Below, piece after piece: positions 47,223-56,488 of a stretch of DNA of 64,000 nt; the first letter of the stretch is position 1; each line of letters begins with the position of its first letter. The DNA is taken from positions 1 to 64,000 of the forward strand of contig NZ_LLZN01000055.1 of assembly GCF_001509795.1 (NCBI RefSeq), in the 5' to 3' direction. Source of the DNA: Streptomyces sp. NRRL WC-3605. GTDB taxonomy: Bacteria > Actinomycetota > Actinomycetes > Streptomycetales > Streptomycetaceae. The notes under the pieces were generated by a model that was given only the letters and a program-made list of their open reading frames with translations, made no database searches and had not been told where the DNA came from. The position numbers and the translations under genes are program-made.

Positions 47223-48356
47223 TCAGGCGGTGGCGGCGGCGAGTCGGGCGGCGCGTTCGGCGGCGCCGTCCATGGTGGTGGCCTGCTGGACCAGCGGATG
47301 GGCGTGCCCGTCGAGGATGGCCCGGCCGCGGGCGGCGTTGTTGCCGTCGAGGCGGACCACGAGCGGCTTGGTCAGCCGGACGGTGTCCAGGGCCCTCACG
47401 ATGCCGTCGGCGACCGCGTCGCAGGCGGTGATGCCGCCGAAGACGTTGACGAGGACGGACTTCACGTCCGGGTCGGACAGGATGACGGAGAGGCCGTCGG
47501 CCATGACCTGCGCGGAGGCGCCGCCGCCGATGTCGAGGAAGTTGGCGGGCCGCGCGCCGCAGCCTGCGACGACGTCGAGGGTGGACATGACGAGTCCGGC
47601 GCCGTTGCCGATGACGCCGACCTCGCCGTCGAGCTTGACGTAGTTGAGGCCCTTGGCGGCGGCCGCCGCCTCCAGGGCGTCGTCGTGCCCGGTGCCGTCG
47701 GCGCCCCAGCGGGCCTGCCGGAACTGGGCGTTGTCGTCGAGGGTGACCTTGCCGTCGAGGGCGAGGATGTGGCCCTGTGCGGTGCGGACGAGGGGGTTGA
47801 CCTCGACGAGGAGGGCGTCCTCGCGGACCAGCACCTCCCACAGGCGGACGAGGACGTCGACGGTCTGCGGCGGCAGTCCGGCGGCCTCGGCGATCTCGGC
47901 GGCCTTCGCGGAGGTGACGCCCTCGGCGGGGTCGACGGGGACGCGGGCGACGGCCTCGGGCCGGGTGGCCGCGACCTCCTCGATCTCCATGCCGCCCTCG
48001 GCGGACGCGATCGCGAGGAAGCGGCCCGCCGCGCGGTCGAGGACGTAGGACACGTAGAACTCGGCCCCGATGTCGACGGGTTCGGCCAGCATGACCGTGC
48101 CGACGGTGTGGCCCTTGATGTCCATGCCGAGGATCTGACGGGCGGTGAGCTCGGCGGCGGCGGGGTCCGCGGCGAGCTTCACGCCGCCCGCCTTGCCCCG
48201 GCCGCCGGTCTTCACCTGTGCCTTGACGACGACCCGGCCGCCGAGCCGCCGGGCGATCTCGCGGGCCTCCTTGGAGGAGTCCGTGACCTCCGCCCGTGGC
48301 ACCACGATGCCGTGTTCTGCGAAGAGTTCCCTTGCCTGGTGCTCGTACAGGTCCAT
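47223..48356 (-). CDS. sucC: Succinate--CoA ligase (ADP-forming), beta subunit
   Basis: ATP-grasp subunit of succinyl-CoA synthetase, 377 residues. [20 protein letters not shown] starts the ATP-grasp domain; [14 protein letters not shown] and the C-terminal [18 protein letters not shown] and [10 protein letters not shown] are all typical. ATG 48356 diverges from oxc across 144 bp that contain a 24-bp palindrome. With sucD it could use succinyl-CoA or a related acyl-CoA to balance CoA during oxalate breakdown. Confidence 0.95.
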   Translation of the reverse strand: MDLYEHQARELFAEHGIVVPRAEVTDSSKEAREIARRLGGRVVVKAQVKTGGRGKAGGVKLAADPAAAELTARQILGMDIKGHTVGTVMLAEPVDIGAEFYVSYVLDRAAGRFLAIASAEGGMEIEEVAATRPEAVARVPVDPAEGVTSAKAAEIAEAAGLPPQTVDVLVRLWEVLVREDALLVEVNPLVRTAQGHILALDGKVTLDDNAQFRQARWGADGTGHDDALEAAAAAKGLNYVKLDGEVGVIGNGAGLVMSTLDVVAGCGARPANFLDIGGGASAQVMADGLSVILSDPDVKSVLVNVFGGITACDAVADGIVRALDTVRLTKPLVVRLDGNNAARGRAILDGHAHPLVQQATTMDGAAERAARLAAATA

Positions 48357-48425
48357 TCCGGCTCCTGACTCGAAAGTGCCGCACGCCCCCTGGACACCAC
48401 CCATCGGATGCGGGATAACAAGGTT

Positions 48426-48449
48426 CATACAGTATTCGTCGACTGTATG
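48426..48449. promoter_or_regulatory. 24-bp palindromic operator between sucC and oxc
   Basis: CATACAGT-N8-ACTGTATG is a perfect 8-8-8 inverted repeat in the middle of the divergent intergenic region. The half-site TACAGT with an AT-rich centre suits a GntR-like regulator. The position would allow control of both sucCD and oxc-frc. No regulator gene lies in the cluster. Confidence 0.75.
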
Positions 48450-48500
48450 CAATGTACCGCGAGACCGCTCCCACCCCCTACGAAGGGACAGGACTTCGCC

Positions 48501-50183
48501 ATGCCCGACGACACCAAGGACGTCATCTCCGGTGGTCATCTCGTAGCCAAGGCACTGAAGGCCGAGGGGGTCGACCGCATCTACACCCTCTGCGGCGGCC
48601 ACATCATCGACATCTACGACGGCTGCGTCGACGAGGGCATCGAGGTCGTCGACGTCCGTCACGAGCAGGTCGCCGCCCACGCCGCCGACGGCTACGCCCG
48701 CATCACCGGAAAGCCCGGCTGCGCGGTCGTCACCGCCGGGCCCGGCACCACCGACGCCGTCACCGGCGTCGCCAACGCCTTCCGCGCCGAGTCACCGATG
48801 CTGCTCATCGGCGGCCAAGGCGCCCTCACCCAGCACAAGATGGGGTCCCTGCAGGACCTGCCGCACGTCGACATGATGACGCCGATCACCAAGTTCGCGG
48901 CGGCCGTCCCCGATACGGCCCGTGCCGCGGACATGGTGTCGATGGCGTTCCGCGAGTGCTACCACGGCGCCCCCGGGCCCTCCTTCCTCGAGATTCCCCG
49001 CGACGTCCTCGACGCCAAGGTGCCCACGGCGAAGGCACGCGTGCCCCAGCCGGGCGCCTACCGGGCCTCCACCCGCTCCGCCGGCGACCCCGAGGCCGTC
49101 GAACGGCTCGCCGACCTGCTCGTCCACGCCGAGAAGCCGGCCATCCTGCTCGGCAGCCAGGTGTGGACGACCCGCGGTACCGAGGCCGCCGTCGAGCTGG
49201 TGCGCACTCTCAACATCCCCGCCTACATGAACGGCGCCGGCCGTGGCACCCTGCCGCCCGGAGACCCGCACCACTTCCAGCTGTCGCGCCGGTACGCCTT
49301 CTCCAACGCCGACGTCATCGTGATCGTCGGCACGCCCTTCGACTTCCGCATGGGGTACGGCAAGCGGCTGTCGCCGGACGCGACGGTCGTGCAGATCGAC
49401 CTCGACTACCGCACCGTCGGCAAGAACCGCGACATCGACCTCGGCATCGTCGGCGACGCCGGCCTGGTGCTGAAGTCGGTGACCGAGGCCGCTTCCGGGC
49501 GCGTCAACGGGGGCGCGTCGAAGCGCAAGGAGTGGCTGGACGAGCTGCGCGCGGCCGAGCAGACCGCGCTGGAGAAGCGACTGCCCAGCCTCCGGTCCGA
49601 CGCCTCGCCCATCCACCCGTACCGGCTGGTCAGCGAGATCAACGACTTCCTCACCGAGGACTCCATCTACATCGGCGACGGCGGCGACATCGTCACCTTC
49701 TCCGGCCAGGTCGTGCAGCCCAAGTCGCCCGGGCACTGGATGGACCCGGGTCCGCTCGGCACGCTCGGCGTCGGGGTGCCGTTCGTGCTCGCGGCCAAGC
49801 AGGCGCGGCCCGACAAGGAGGTCGTCGCGCTCTTCGGCGACGGCGCGTTCTCCCTGACCGGCTGGGACTTCGAGACGCTCGTCCGTTACGACCTCCCCTT
49901 CGTCGGCATCGTCGGCAACAACTCCTCGATGAACCAGATCCGTTACGGCCAGGCCCAGAAGTACGGCCTGGAGCGCGAGCGGGTGGGCAACACCCTCGGC
50001 GACGTCCACTACGACAAGTTCGCGCAGATGCTGGGCGGTTACGGCGAGGAGGTCCGCGACCCCGCCGACATCGGCCCCGCGCTGCGGCGCGCCCGTGAGT
50101 CCGGGAAGCCGTCGCTGATCAACGTCTGGGTCGATCCCGACGCGTACGCCCCCGGAACCATGAACCAGACCATGTACAAGTGA
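48501..50183 (+). CDS. oxc: Oxalyl-CoA decarboxylase
   Basis: Thiamine-diphosphate enzyme converting oxalyl-CoA to formyl-CoA and CO2. The 560-residue protein belongs to the acetolactate-synthase superfamily. It has the TPP-activating Glu in [16 protein letters not shown] and the TPP/Mg motif [19 protein letters not shown] followed by NN. The end [11 protein letters not shown] and the overall sequence match oxalyl-CoA decarboxylases rather than acetolactate synthases. ATG 48501 is the start; frc follows after 10 bp, a combination that fixes the assignment. Confidence 0.94.
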   Translation: MPDDTKDVISGGHLVAKALKAEGVDRIYTLCGGHIIDIYDGCVDEGIEVVDVRHEQVAAHAADGYARITGKPGCAVVTAGPGTTDAVTGVANAFRAESPMLLIGGQGALTQHKMGSLQDLPHVDMMTPITKFAAAVPDTARAADMVSMAFRECYHGAPGPSFLEIPRDVLDAKVPTAKARVPQPGAYRASTRSAGDPEAVERLADLLVHAEKPAILLGSQVWTTRGTEAAVELVRTLNIPAYMNGAGRGTLPPGDPHHFQLSRRYAFSNADVIVIVGTPFDFRMGYGKRLSPDATVVQIDLDYRTVGKNRDIDLGIVGDAGLVLKSVTEAASGRVNGGASKRKEWLDELRAAEQTALEKRLPSLRSDASPIHPYRLVSEINDFLTEDSIYIGDGGDIVTFSGQVVQPKSPGHWMDPGPLGTLGVGVPFVLAAKQARPDKEVVALFGDGAFSLTGWDFETLVRYDLPFVGIVGNNSSMNQIRYGQAQKYGLERERVGNTLGDVHYDKFAQMLGGYGEEVRDPADIGPALRRARESGKPSLINVWVDPDAYAPGTMNQTMYK

Positions 50184-50193
50184 GGTGGCCCGT

Positions 50194-51444
50194 ATGACCG
50201 GCACGACGGGTACTCCGTCCAAGGCTCTCGAAGGCATCCGCGTCCTGGACATGACGCATGTGCAGTCCGGGCCGTCCGCGACCCAGTTGCTCGCCTGGCT
50301 CGGCGCGGACGTCGTCAAGCTGGAGGCGCCGACCGGTGACATCACGCGCAAGCAGCTGCGCGACCTCCCGGACGTCGACTCCCTCTACTTCACGATGCTC
50401 AACTGCAACAAGCGGAGCATCACCCTCAACACCAAGACCGAACGCGGCAAGGAGATCCTGACCGAGCTGATCCGGCGCTCCGACGTCATGGTCGAGAACT
50501 TCGGGCCGGGCGCGGTCGACCGCATGGGCTTCACCTGGGACCGCATCCAGGAGATCAATCCTCGGATCGTCTATGCCTCCATCAAGGGGTTCGGCGACGG
50601 CCCGTACACCGGTTTCAAGGCGTACGAGGTCGTGGCGCAGGCCATGGGCGGGTCGATGTCGACCACCGGTTTCGAGGACGGGCCGCCGCTGGCGACGGGG
50701 GCCCAGATCGGTGACTCGGGCACCGGGGTGCACGCCGTGGCAGGGATCCTCGCGGCGCTCTTCCAGCGCGAGACCACCGGGCGCGGTCAGCGGGTCAATG
50801 TGGCGATGCAGCACGCCGTGCTCAACCTCTGCCGGGTGAAGCTGCGCGATCAGCAGCGCCTCGCCCATGGCCCGCTTCCCGAATATCCCAACGACGACTT
50901 CGGCGACGAGGTTCCCCGGTCGGGGAACGCGTCCGGCGGGGGCCAGCCCGGCTGGGCGGTCAAGTGCGCGCCGGGCGGTCCGAACGACTACGTGTACGTC
51001 ATCGTGCAGCCGGTCGGCTGGCGACCGATCAGCGAGCTCATCGGCCGGCCGGAGCTGGCCGACGACCCCGAGTGGGCGACGCCGGAGGCCCGGCTGCCCA
51101 AGCTGAACAAGATGTTCCAGCTGATCGAGGAGTGGTCCTCGACGCTGCCCAAGTGGGAGGTGCTGGAGCGGCTGAACGCGCACAACATCCCGTGCGGGCC
51201 GATCCTGTCCACAAAGGAGATCATCGAGGACTCCTCGCTGGTCGCGAACGAGATGGTGGTCACCGTCCCGCACCCCGAACGCGGCGAGTTCACCACCGTC
51301 GGCAGCCCGCTGAAGCTGTCCGACTCCCCCGTCGAGGTGACCAGTTCACCGCTGCTCGGCGAGCACAACGAAGAGGTGTACATCGGCGAGCTCGGACTCG
51401 GTGACGAGGAGCTGCGCCTGCTCAAGTCGAACGGGGTGATCTGA
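50194..51444 (+). CDS. frc: Formyl-CoA:oxalate CoA-transferase
   Basis: Class III CoA-transferase that activates oxalate by transferring CoA from formyl-CoA. The 416-residue protein contains the catalytic Asp in [18 protein letters not shown] and family blocks [18 protein letters not shown] and [22 protein letters not shown] 50194 is preferred (GAGGTGG upstream); GTG 50185 is an alternative. It works in a cycle with Oxc, which regenerates formyl-CoA. The ADP-forming synthetase gene starts 4 bp after its stop. Confidence 0.94.
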   Translation: MTGTTGTPSKALEGIRVLDMTHVQSGPSATQLLAWLGADVVKLEAPTGDITRKQLRDLPDVDSLYFTMLNCNKRSITLNTKTERGKEILTELIRRSDVMVENFGPGAVDRMGFTWDRIQEINPRIVYASIKGFGDGPYTGFKAYEVVAQAMGGSMSTTGFEDGPPLATGAQIGDSGTGVHAVAGILAALFQRETTGRGQRVNVAMQHAVLNLCRVKLRDQQRLAHGPLPEYPNDDFGDEVPRSGNASGGGQPGWAVKCAPGGPNDYVYVIVQPVGWRPISELIGRPELADDPEWATPEARLPKLNKMFQLIEEWSSTLPKWEVLERLNAHNIPCGPILSTKEIIEDSSLVANEMVVTVPHPERGEFTTVGSPLKLSDSPVEVTSSPLLGEHNEEVYIGELGLGDEELRLLKSNGVI

Positions 51445-51448
51445 CGTG

Positions 51449-53593
51449 ATGGCCGAGGACCGTGTCATCAGGGTGCGGACGCTGCTCGACGCGGTGCGGG
51501 CCGAGGGCCGTACGGCGCTCACCGCGCCCGAGGGCAAGGTGATCGCGGACGCGTACGGGATCGCCGTACCGGGCGAGGAACTGGCGCGGGACGTCGACGA
51601 GGCCGTCGCGTACGCGGCGCGCTTCGGCGGGCCGGTGGTGATGAAGATCGTCTCCCCGGACATCCTCCACAAGACCGACGCCGGCGGGGTGGTCGTCGGG
51701 GTCGAGGGGGCGGTGGACGTCCGGGCGGCGTTCCACCGCATCGTCGACAACGCGCGCGCGTACGACGCGAAGGCCCGCATCGAGGGCGTCCAGGTGCAGG
51801 AGCTGCTGCCGCAGGGGCAGGAGGTCATCGTCGGTGCGGTCACCGACCCGACGTTCGGGAAGGTGGTCGCGTTCGGGCTGGGCGGGGTCCTGGTGGAGGT
51901 CCTGAAGGACGTCACCTTCCGGCTCGCTCCGGTGACCGCCGACGAGGCGCTGTCCATGCTGGACTCGATCCGTGCCGCGGAGATCCTGCGCGGGGTGCGC
52001 GGCGGGGCGGCCGTGGACCGGTGGGCGGTCGCCGAGCAGATCCGCCGGGTCGGGCAACTGGTCGCCGACTTCCCGGAGATCGCCGAGGTGGACCTCAACC
52101 CGGTCATCGCCACCGCAGAGGCGGCGGTGGCGGCGGACATCCGGGTGATCCTCTCCTCCGAGGCGCGCAAGGAGCGCAGGCGGTACACGCGCGCGGAGAT
52201 CCTCACCTCGATGCGCCGGCTGATGCAGCCGTCGTCGGTCGCCGTCATCGGCGCGTCCAACGAGCAGGGCAAGATCGGCAATTCGGTGATGCGCAACCTG
52301 GTCGACGGCGGCTTCGCCGGGGACATCCATCCGGTGAATCCCCGGGCCGATGACATTCTGGGCCGCAAGGCGTACAAGAGTGTCACGGACGTACCCGGTG
52401 AGGTGGATGTGGCGGTCTTCGCCATCCCAGCGAAGTTCGTGGCGTCGGCGCTGGAGGAGGTGGGGCGCAAGGGCATCCCGAACGCCGTGCTGATCCCCTC
52501 AGGGTTCGCGGAGACCGGTGAGCACGCGCTCCAGGAGGAGATCGTCGCGATCGCCGAGCGGCACGGCATCCGGCTGCTCGGGCCGAACATCTACGGCTAC
52601 TACTCGACGTGGCAGGACCTGTGCGCCACGTTCTGCACGCCGTACGACGTCAAGGGCGGGGTGGCGCTGACCTCGCAGTCCGGCGGCATCGGCATGGCGA
52701 TCCTGGGCTTCGCCCGGACCACGAAGACGGGTGTGTCGGCGATCGTCGGCCTCGGCAACAAGTCGGACCTGGACGAGGACGACCTGCTGACCTGGTTCGG
52801 CGAGGACCCGCACACCGAGTGCATCGCGATGCACCTGGAGGACCTGAAGGACGGGCGCGCGTTCGTCGAGGCCGCGCGGGCGACCGTGCCGAAGAAGCCC
52901 GTCGTGGTCCTCAAGGCGGGGCGGACGGCCGCCGGCGCGAAGGCCGCCGGGTCGCACACCGGGGCCCTCGCGGGCGACGACGCCGTGTACGACGACATCC
53001 TCCGGCAGGCCGGTGTCATCCGGGCTCCCGGGCTCAACGAGATGCTGGAGTACGCGCGCGCGTTGCCGGTCCTGCCCACCCCCCAGGGCGACAACATCGT
53101 GATCATCACGGGGGCGGGCGGCAGCGGGGTGCTGCTGTCGGACGCGGTGACGGACAACGGCCTGTCGCTGATGGAGATCCCACCGGATCTGGACGAGGCG
53201 TTCCGCCGGTTCATCCCGCCCTTCGGGGCGGCGGGCAACCCGGTGGACATCACGGGCGGCGAGCCGCCGTCGACGTACGAGGCGACGATCCGGCTCGGCC
53301 TGGAGGACCCCCGCGTCCACGCGCTGGTCCTCGGCTACTGGCACACCATCGTCACTCCCCCGATGGTCTTCGCGGAGCTCACCGCGCGCGTGGTCGCCGA
53401 GTTCCGCGAGCGGGGGATCGAGAAGCCCGTCGTCGCGTCGCTCGCGGGCGACGTGGAGGTCGAGGAGGCCTGCCAGTACCTCTTCGAGCGGGGGGTCGTG
53501 GCGTACCCGTACACGACCGAGAAGCCGGTGGCCGTACTGGGCGCCAAGTACCGCTGGGCGCGGGCGGCGGGACTCCTGGGGGGCGGCTCATGA
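51449..53593 (+). CDS. ADP-forming acyl-CoA synthetase (fused ATP-grasp and CoA-ligase)
   Basis: A 714-residue NDP-forming acyl-CoA synthetase. Domain order is ATP-grasp (about 20-230: GPVVMKIVSPDILHKTDAGG and EVDLNPVI), then the CoA-binding Rossmann domain (about 245-370: SSVAVIGASNEQGKIGNSVM), then the ligase domains with the phosphohistidine motif AAGSHTGALAGDD. Most bacterial members with both parts carry CoA binding first. ATG 51449 is preceded by an overlapping GTG 51446. In this operon it may ligate oxalate or formate to CoA, or recover ATP from formyl-CoA; the substrate is not shown. Confidence 0.88.
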   Translation: MAEDRVIRVRTLLDAVRAEGRTALTAPEGKVIADAYGIAVPGEELARDVDEAVAYAARFGGPVVMKIVSPDILHKTDAGGVVVGVEGAVDVRAAFHRIVDNARAYDAKARIEGVQVQELLPQGQEVIVGAVTDPTFGKVVAFGLGGVLVEVLKDVTFRLAPVTADEALSMLDSIRAAEILRGVRGGAAVDRWAVAEQIRRVGQLVADFPEIAEVDLNPVIATAEAAVAADIRVILSSEARKERRRYTRAEILTSMRRLMQPSSVAVIGASNEQGKIGNSVMRNLVDGGFAGDIHPVNPRADDILGRKAYKSVTDVPGEVDVAVFAIPAKFVASALEEVGRKGIPNAVLIPSGFAETGEHALQEEIVAIAERHGIRLLGPNIYGYYSTWQDLCATFCTPYDVKGGVALTSQSGGIGMAILGFARTTKTGVSAIVGLGNKSDLDEDDLLTWFGEDPHTECIAMHLEDLKDGRAFVEAARATVPKKPVVVLKAGRTAAGAKAAGSHTGALAGDDAVYDDILRQAGVIRAPGLNEMLEYARALPVLPTPQGDNIVIITGAGGSGVLLSDAVTDNGLSLMEIPPDLDEAFRRFIPPFGAAGNPVDITGGEPPSTYEATIRLGLEDPRVHALVLGYWHTIVTPPMVFAELTARVVAEFRERGIEKPVVASLAGDVEVEEACQYLFERGVVAYPYTTEKPVAVLGAKYRWARAAGLLGGGS

Positions 53594-53714
53594 GGTGACA
53601 CGGCGGGGGGCCGGCCGACGGTGCGCGTCGGCCGGCCCCGGGACCCGCGCGCGCACGAAAGGCATTGGACAGGGGGCGCTGGCCAGAGCTTTCGACGCAA
53701 GGGGTGCAAACAAC

Positions 53715-55094
53715 GTGACTACTACCGACGTTACACGGGTCGCCACCTACCGGGAGGTGACCGACAGGAACGGACGCGTCTACCGTGTCGGCGAGACCGA
53801 CGTCGACATCATGGGTCGCAAACGCAAGTGGATGGTGATCCTGCCCTGGGTGGGCATGATGGGCATCTCGTCCGCCGAGTACGCCTTCGCGTCCGCGGAG
53901 GACACGCTGCACGAGGCCCACCAGTGGTCCAGCAACAGCATCTACTGGATGATGACCGCCTGGGTGTTCTGCCAGGCGGCGGTGGCCTTCCCGGCGGGGC
54001 GGCTGCGGGAGAACGGCAAGCTGCCCGCGCGGTGGGCGATGATGCTGGGTGCGGCCGGCACGCTGCTCGGCTATCTTTCGCTGGCCTTCGCGCCGCATGT
54101 CGCCCTGGCCTTCCTCGGCTTCGGTGTCTTCAGCGGTATGGGCGCCGGCATGGTGTACGCGACCTGCGTCAACATGGTCGGCAAGTGGTATCCGGAGCGC
54201 AGGGGCGGCAAGACCGGCTTCGTCAACGGCGGTTTCGCCTACGGCTCGGTGCCGTTCGTCTTCATCTTCCACGGCTACATGGACGGCTCCAACTTCCGTT
54301 GGGTGCTGGTCTGCTCCGGCCTCTTCCTCGCCGCGATGGTGGCCGTCGCCGGGTTCTTCTTCCGGGACCCGCCGAAGAACTGGTGGCCGTCCTCCATCGA
54401 CCCGCTGAACCCGCCGGACGACCCCCGCGCGCGGCGCTCGCTGGAGAAGAACCCGCCGGCCGTCAAGCAGTACTCCCCCATGGAAGCGTGGCGGACGGGC
54501 CGGGTGGCGCTGATGTGGTTCTGTCTGGCCTGCACCTCCGGCGTGAACATCTTCGGCATCGCGTTCCAGGTCGACATCGGCGAGGAGGCGGGCTTCGCGG
54601 CCGGCATCGTGGCGACCGCGATGTCGCTGAAGGCCATCGTCAACGGCACCGGCCGCGGCGTGATCGGCTGGCTCTCCGACCTCTACGGCCGCAAGCAGTG
54701 CCTGCTGTACGTGTGCGCGATCCTGGGGCTCGCGCAGTTCGGCATCATCTGGTCGGCCGAGATCAAGAACCTGCCGCTGTTCCTGATCTTCTCGGCGATC
54801 TCCGGCTTCGGCGGCGGGGCGATCTTCCCGATGTTCGCGGCGCTGACGGCTGACTACTTCGGTGAGAACAACAACGCCACCAACTACGGGATGGTCTACA
54901 GCTCCAAGCTCGTCTCCGGCCTGGGCGCGGGCATGGGCTCCCTGGTCGTCGCGGCGTGGGGCTACAACGGCGCCTTCAGCCTGGCGGGCGGCATCTCGCT
55001 CTTCGCCGGTGTCGTCGCGCTGTTCCTGCACCCGCCGGGACGGACGAAGAGCAAGCAGGTGACGCCGAACCCCCGCCCGCTCGGCGAGGGGTGA
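53715..55094 (+). CDS. Oxalate/formate antiporter-family MFS transporter (OxlT-like)
   Basis: A 459-residue, 12-helix transporter of the OFA family. Marks are GMMGISSAEYAFASAEDTL at the start, the loop GKWYPERRGGKTGFVNGGFAYGS typical of OFA, DPPKNWWPS after helix 6 and FFGENNNATNYGMVYSSKL. OxlT exchanges oxalate for formate across the membrane. GTG 53715 (VTTTDV) with AAGGGG upstream is the start. It lies 121 bp after the synthetase, on the same strand as oxc-frc, completing an oxalate-use locus. Confidence 0.9.
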   Translation: MTTTDVTRVATYREVTDRNGRVYRVGETDVDIMGRKRKWMVILPWVGMMGISSAEYAFASAEDTLHEAHQWSSNSIYWMMTAWVFCQAAVAFPAGRLRENGKLPARWAMMLGAAGTLLGYLSLAFAPHVALAFLGFGVFSGMGAGMVYATCVNMVGKWYPERRGGKTGFVNGGFAYGSVPFVFIFHGYMDGSNFRWVLVCSGLFLAAMVAVAGFFFRDPPKNWWPSSIDPLNPPDDPRARRSLEKNPPAVKQYSPMEAWRTGRVALMWFCLACTSGVNIFGIAFQVDIGEEAGFAAGIVATAMSLKAIVNGTGRGVIGWLSDLYGRKQCLLYVCAILGLAQFGIIWSAEIKNLPLFLIFSAISGFGGGAIFPMFAALTADYFGENNNATNYGMVYSSKLVSGLGAGMGSLVVAAWGYNGAFSLAGGISLFAGVVALFLHPPGRTKSKQVTPNPRPLGEG

Positions 55095-55114
55095 CGATCG
55101 ACGCCACCGGCGCG

Positions 55115-55165
55115 CACGGACCGGGCGGCCCCTCCCATGGTGCGGGAGGGCCCGCCCGGTCCGTG
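55115..55165. terminator. Long bidirectional terminator hairpin
   Basis: A 22-nt arm (55115-55136) pairs with 55144-55165 with one mismatch around a 7-nt loop. It separates the oxalate operon from the convergent ebo-like operon. It is the longest near-perfect hairpin in the window. Confidence 0.85.
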
Positions 55166-55173
55166 TGCCGGGG

Positions 55174-56373
55174 TCAGCAGCGCCGCTTGCGCAGGGCCGC
55201 CATGTTGTCGTAGCTGATCTTGGCCTCGCGCAGCGACTGCGCGGGGTCGGTGGCGCTCGGGGAGTTGTCGTCCTCCACCATCGGGTTGCGGTAGTTGCTC
55301 AGCCCGACCCGGGAGAAGAACGTCGTGTAGTCGATGTCGCCGGTGCCGAACGGCACCATGTCCCAGCCCATGCCGTTGGTGGTGCTGACGACACCGTCCT
55401 TGGCGTGGAACAGCGGGTAGCGCTTGTTGTACCGGGCGACCAGGGCCGCCGGGTCGAAGACGTTCTCGCGGGTGGAGCCGTCGTGGGCGGTGTAGGTGTG
55501 GAACTTGTACTGGGCGACGTGCGCCCAGAAGATGTCCATCTCCAGCCAGACCACCTTCGGGTCGGTGATCTTGAGGAAGTACTCCAGCTTCCGGATGCCG
55601 GAGCTGCGGGTCGGGCGGCCCTGGTCGTCCAGCGGGCCGCCGTCGAGCAGGAAGCCGTAGGCGCTGTCGTGGTTGTGGGTGTACAGCTTGATGCCGGCCC
55701 GGCGGGCTATCTCGCCGAGGGCGTTCCACTTGTCAGCGGCCACGTCCCAGTCGGCGCGGTAGGAGCTGCCGGTGGGGTCGCCGCCGGTGCCCATGTGGTC
55801 CATGCCGAGGATGTTGGCGATCTCCAGGTGCTTCTTGAAGGTGTCCGTGTCGGCCGTCGTCAGCGGCCAGGACGACGGGATGAAGCCGTGGTTGCCCTGG
55901 GCGCGCAGCCCGTACTCGTCGAGCCAGCGGCGCAGCAGCCGGGCGCCTTCGACCGACTCCAGGCTGGCGCCGCCGGGGGCGTTGGCATGCTGGTTGTATC
56001 CGGCGAACTCGACCTGCCGGTAGCCGTGCCGGGCGAGTTGCTTGAACACCTCGCGGAAGCCGGACGGCAGGTCACTCACGAGCGGGTCGCGGGCCGTGGC
56101 GTCCCGGACGGTGTAGAGGATGATGCCGCGCTTGTGGGGCGGCACGAGCACCTGCCCACGGCCGTGGTCGTGTCCATGGCCGTGGTCTCTGCCCCGGTCC
56201 TGGGCCAGGGCGGGTGCGGCGCCGAACACGGGGGCGGCGACCGCTCCGGCGGCCACGGCGGTGCAGGTGCTGAGGAAGCGGCGGCGGCCCACGCCGAGGC
56301 TGCGGCGCAGCGCCTCGTCGGGGGTGTTCGTGAGCGGGACGGCTGGGGTGCGGGGGTCGTTGTACGGGGTCAC
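55174..56373 (-). CDS. Tat-exported sugar phosphate isomerase/epimerase-like TIM-barrel protein
   Basis: A 399-residue protein of the xylose-isomerase-like TIM-barrel family. A Tat signal is evident (GVGRRRFLSTCTAVAAGAVA), then a His/Asp/Gly-rich spacer, then the barrel (RGIILYTVRDATARDPL, KLYTHNHDSAYGFL, VVWLEMDIFWAHVA). Metal-binding residues of the fold (Glu, Asp, His) appear present. GTG 56373 is chosen because the extension to 56550 precedes the Tat motif with low-complexity sequence. It is 115 bp downstream of EboF on the same strand and may be in that operon. The substrate is unknown. Confidence 0.85.
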   Translation of the reverse strand: MTPYNDPRTPAVPLTNTPDEALRRSLGVGRRRFLSTCTAVAAGAVAAPVFGAAPALAQDRGRDHGHGHDHGRGQVLVPPHKRGIILYTVRDATARDPLVSDLPSGFREVFKQLARHGYRQVEFAGYNQHANAPGGASLESVEGARLLRRWLDEYGLRAQGNHGFIPSSWPLTTADTDTFKKHLEIANILGMDHMGTGGDPTGSSYRADWDVAADKWNALGEIARRAGIKLYTHNHDSAYGFLLDGGPLDDQGRPTRSSGIRKLEYFLKITDPKVVWLEMDIFWAHVAQYKFHTYTAHDGSTRENVFDPAALVARYNKRYPLFHAKDGVVSTTNGMGWDMVPFGTGDIDYTTFFSRVGLSNYRNPMVEDDNSPSATDPAQSLREAKISYDNMAALRKRRC

Positions 56374-56488
56374 GGGTGCCCTGCCTTCTCGGTCGTGGCC
56401 GGTGCCGGTGGCGCCGGGACCGGCCGTTGTCAGTGCCGTGTGTTTCACTCTCGGTAGTCGGATTTCGGCGGCCGTGCGTGGTGCGGGG

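Noticed and set aside
48501..50183. Acetolactate synthase large subunit
   Set aside because: Superfamily similarity exists, but the adjacent frc, OxlT-like transporter and the C-terminal sequence identify oxalyl-CoA decarboxylase. There is no ilvN or ilvC nearby.
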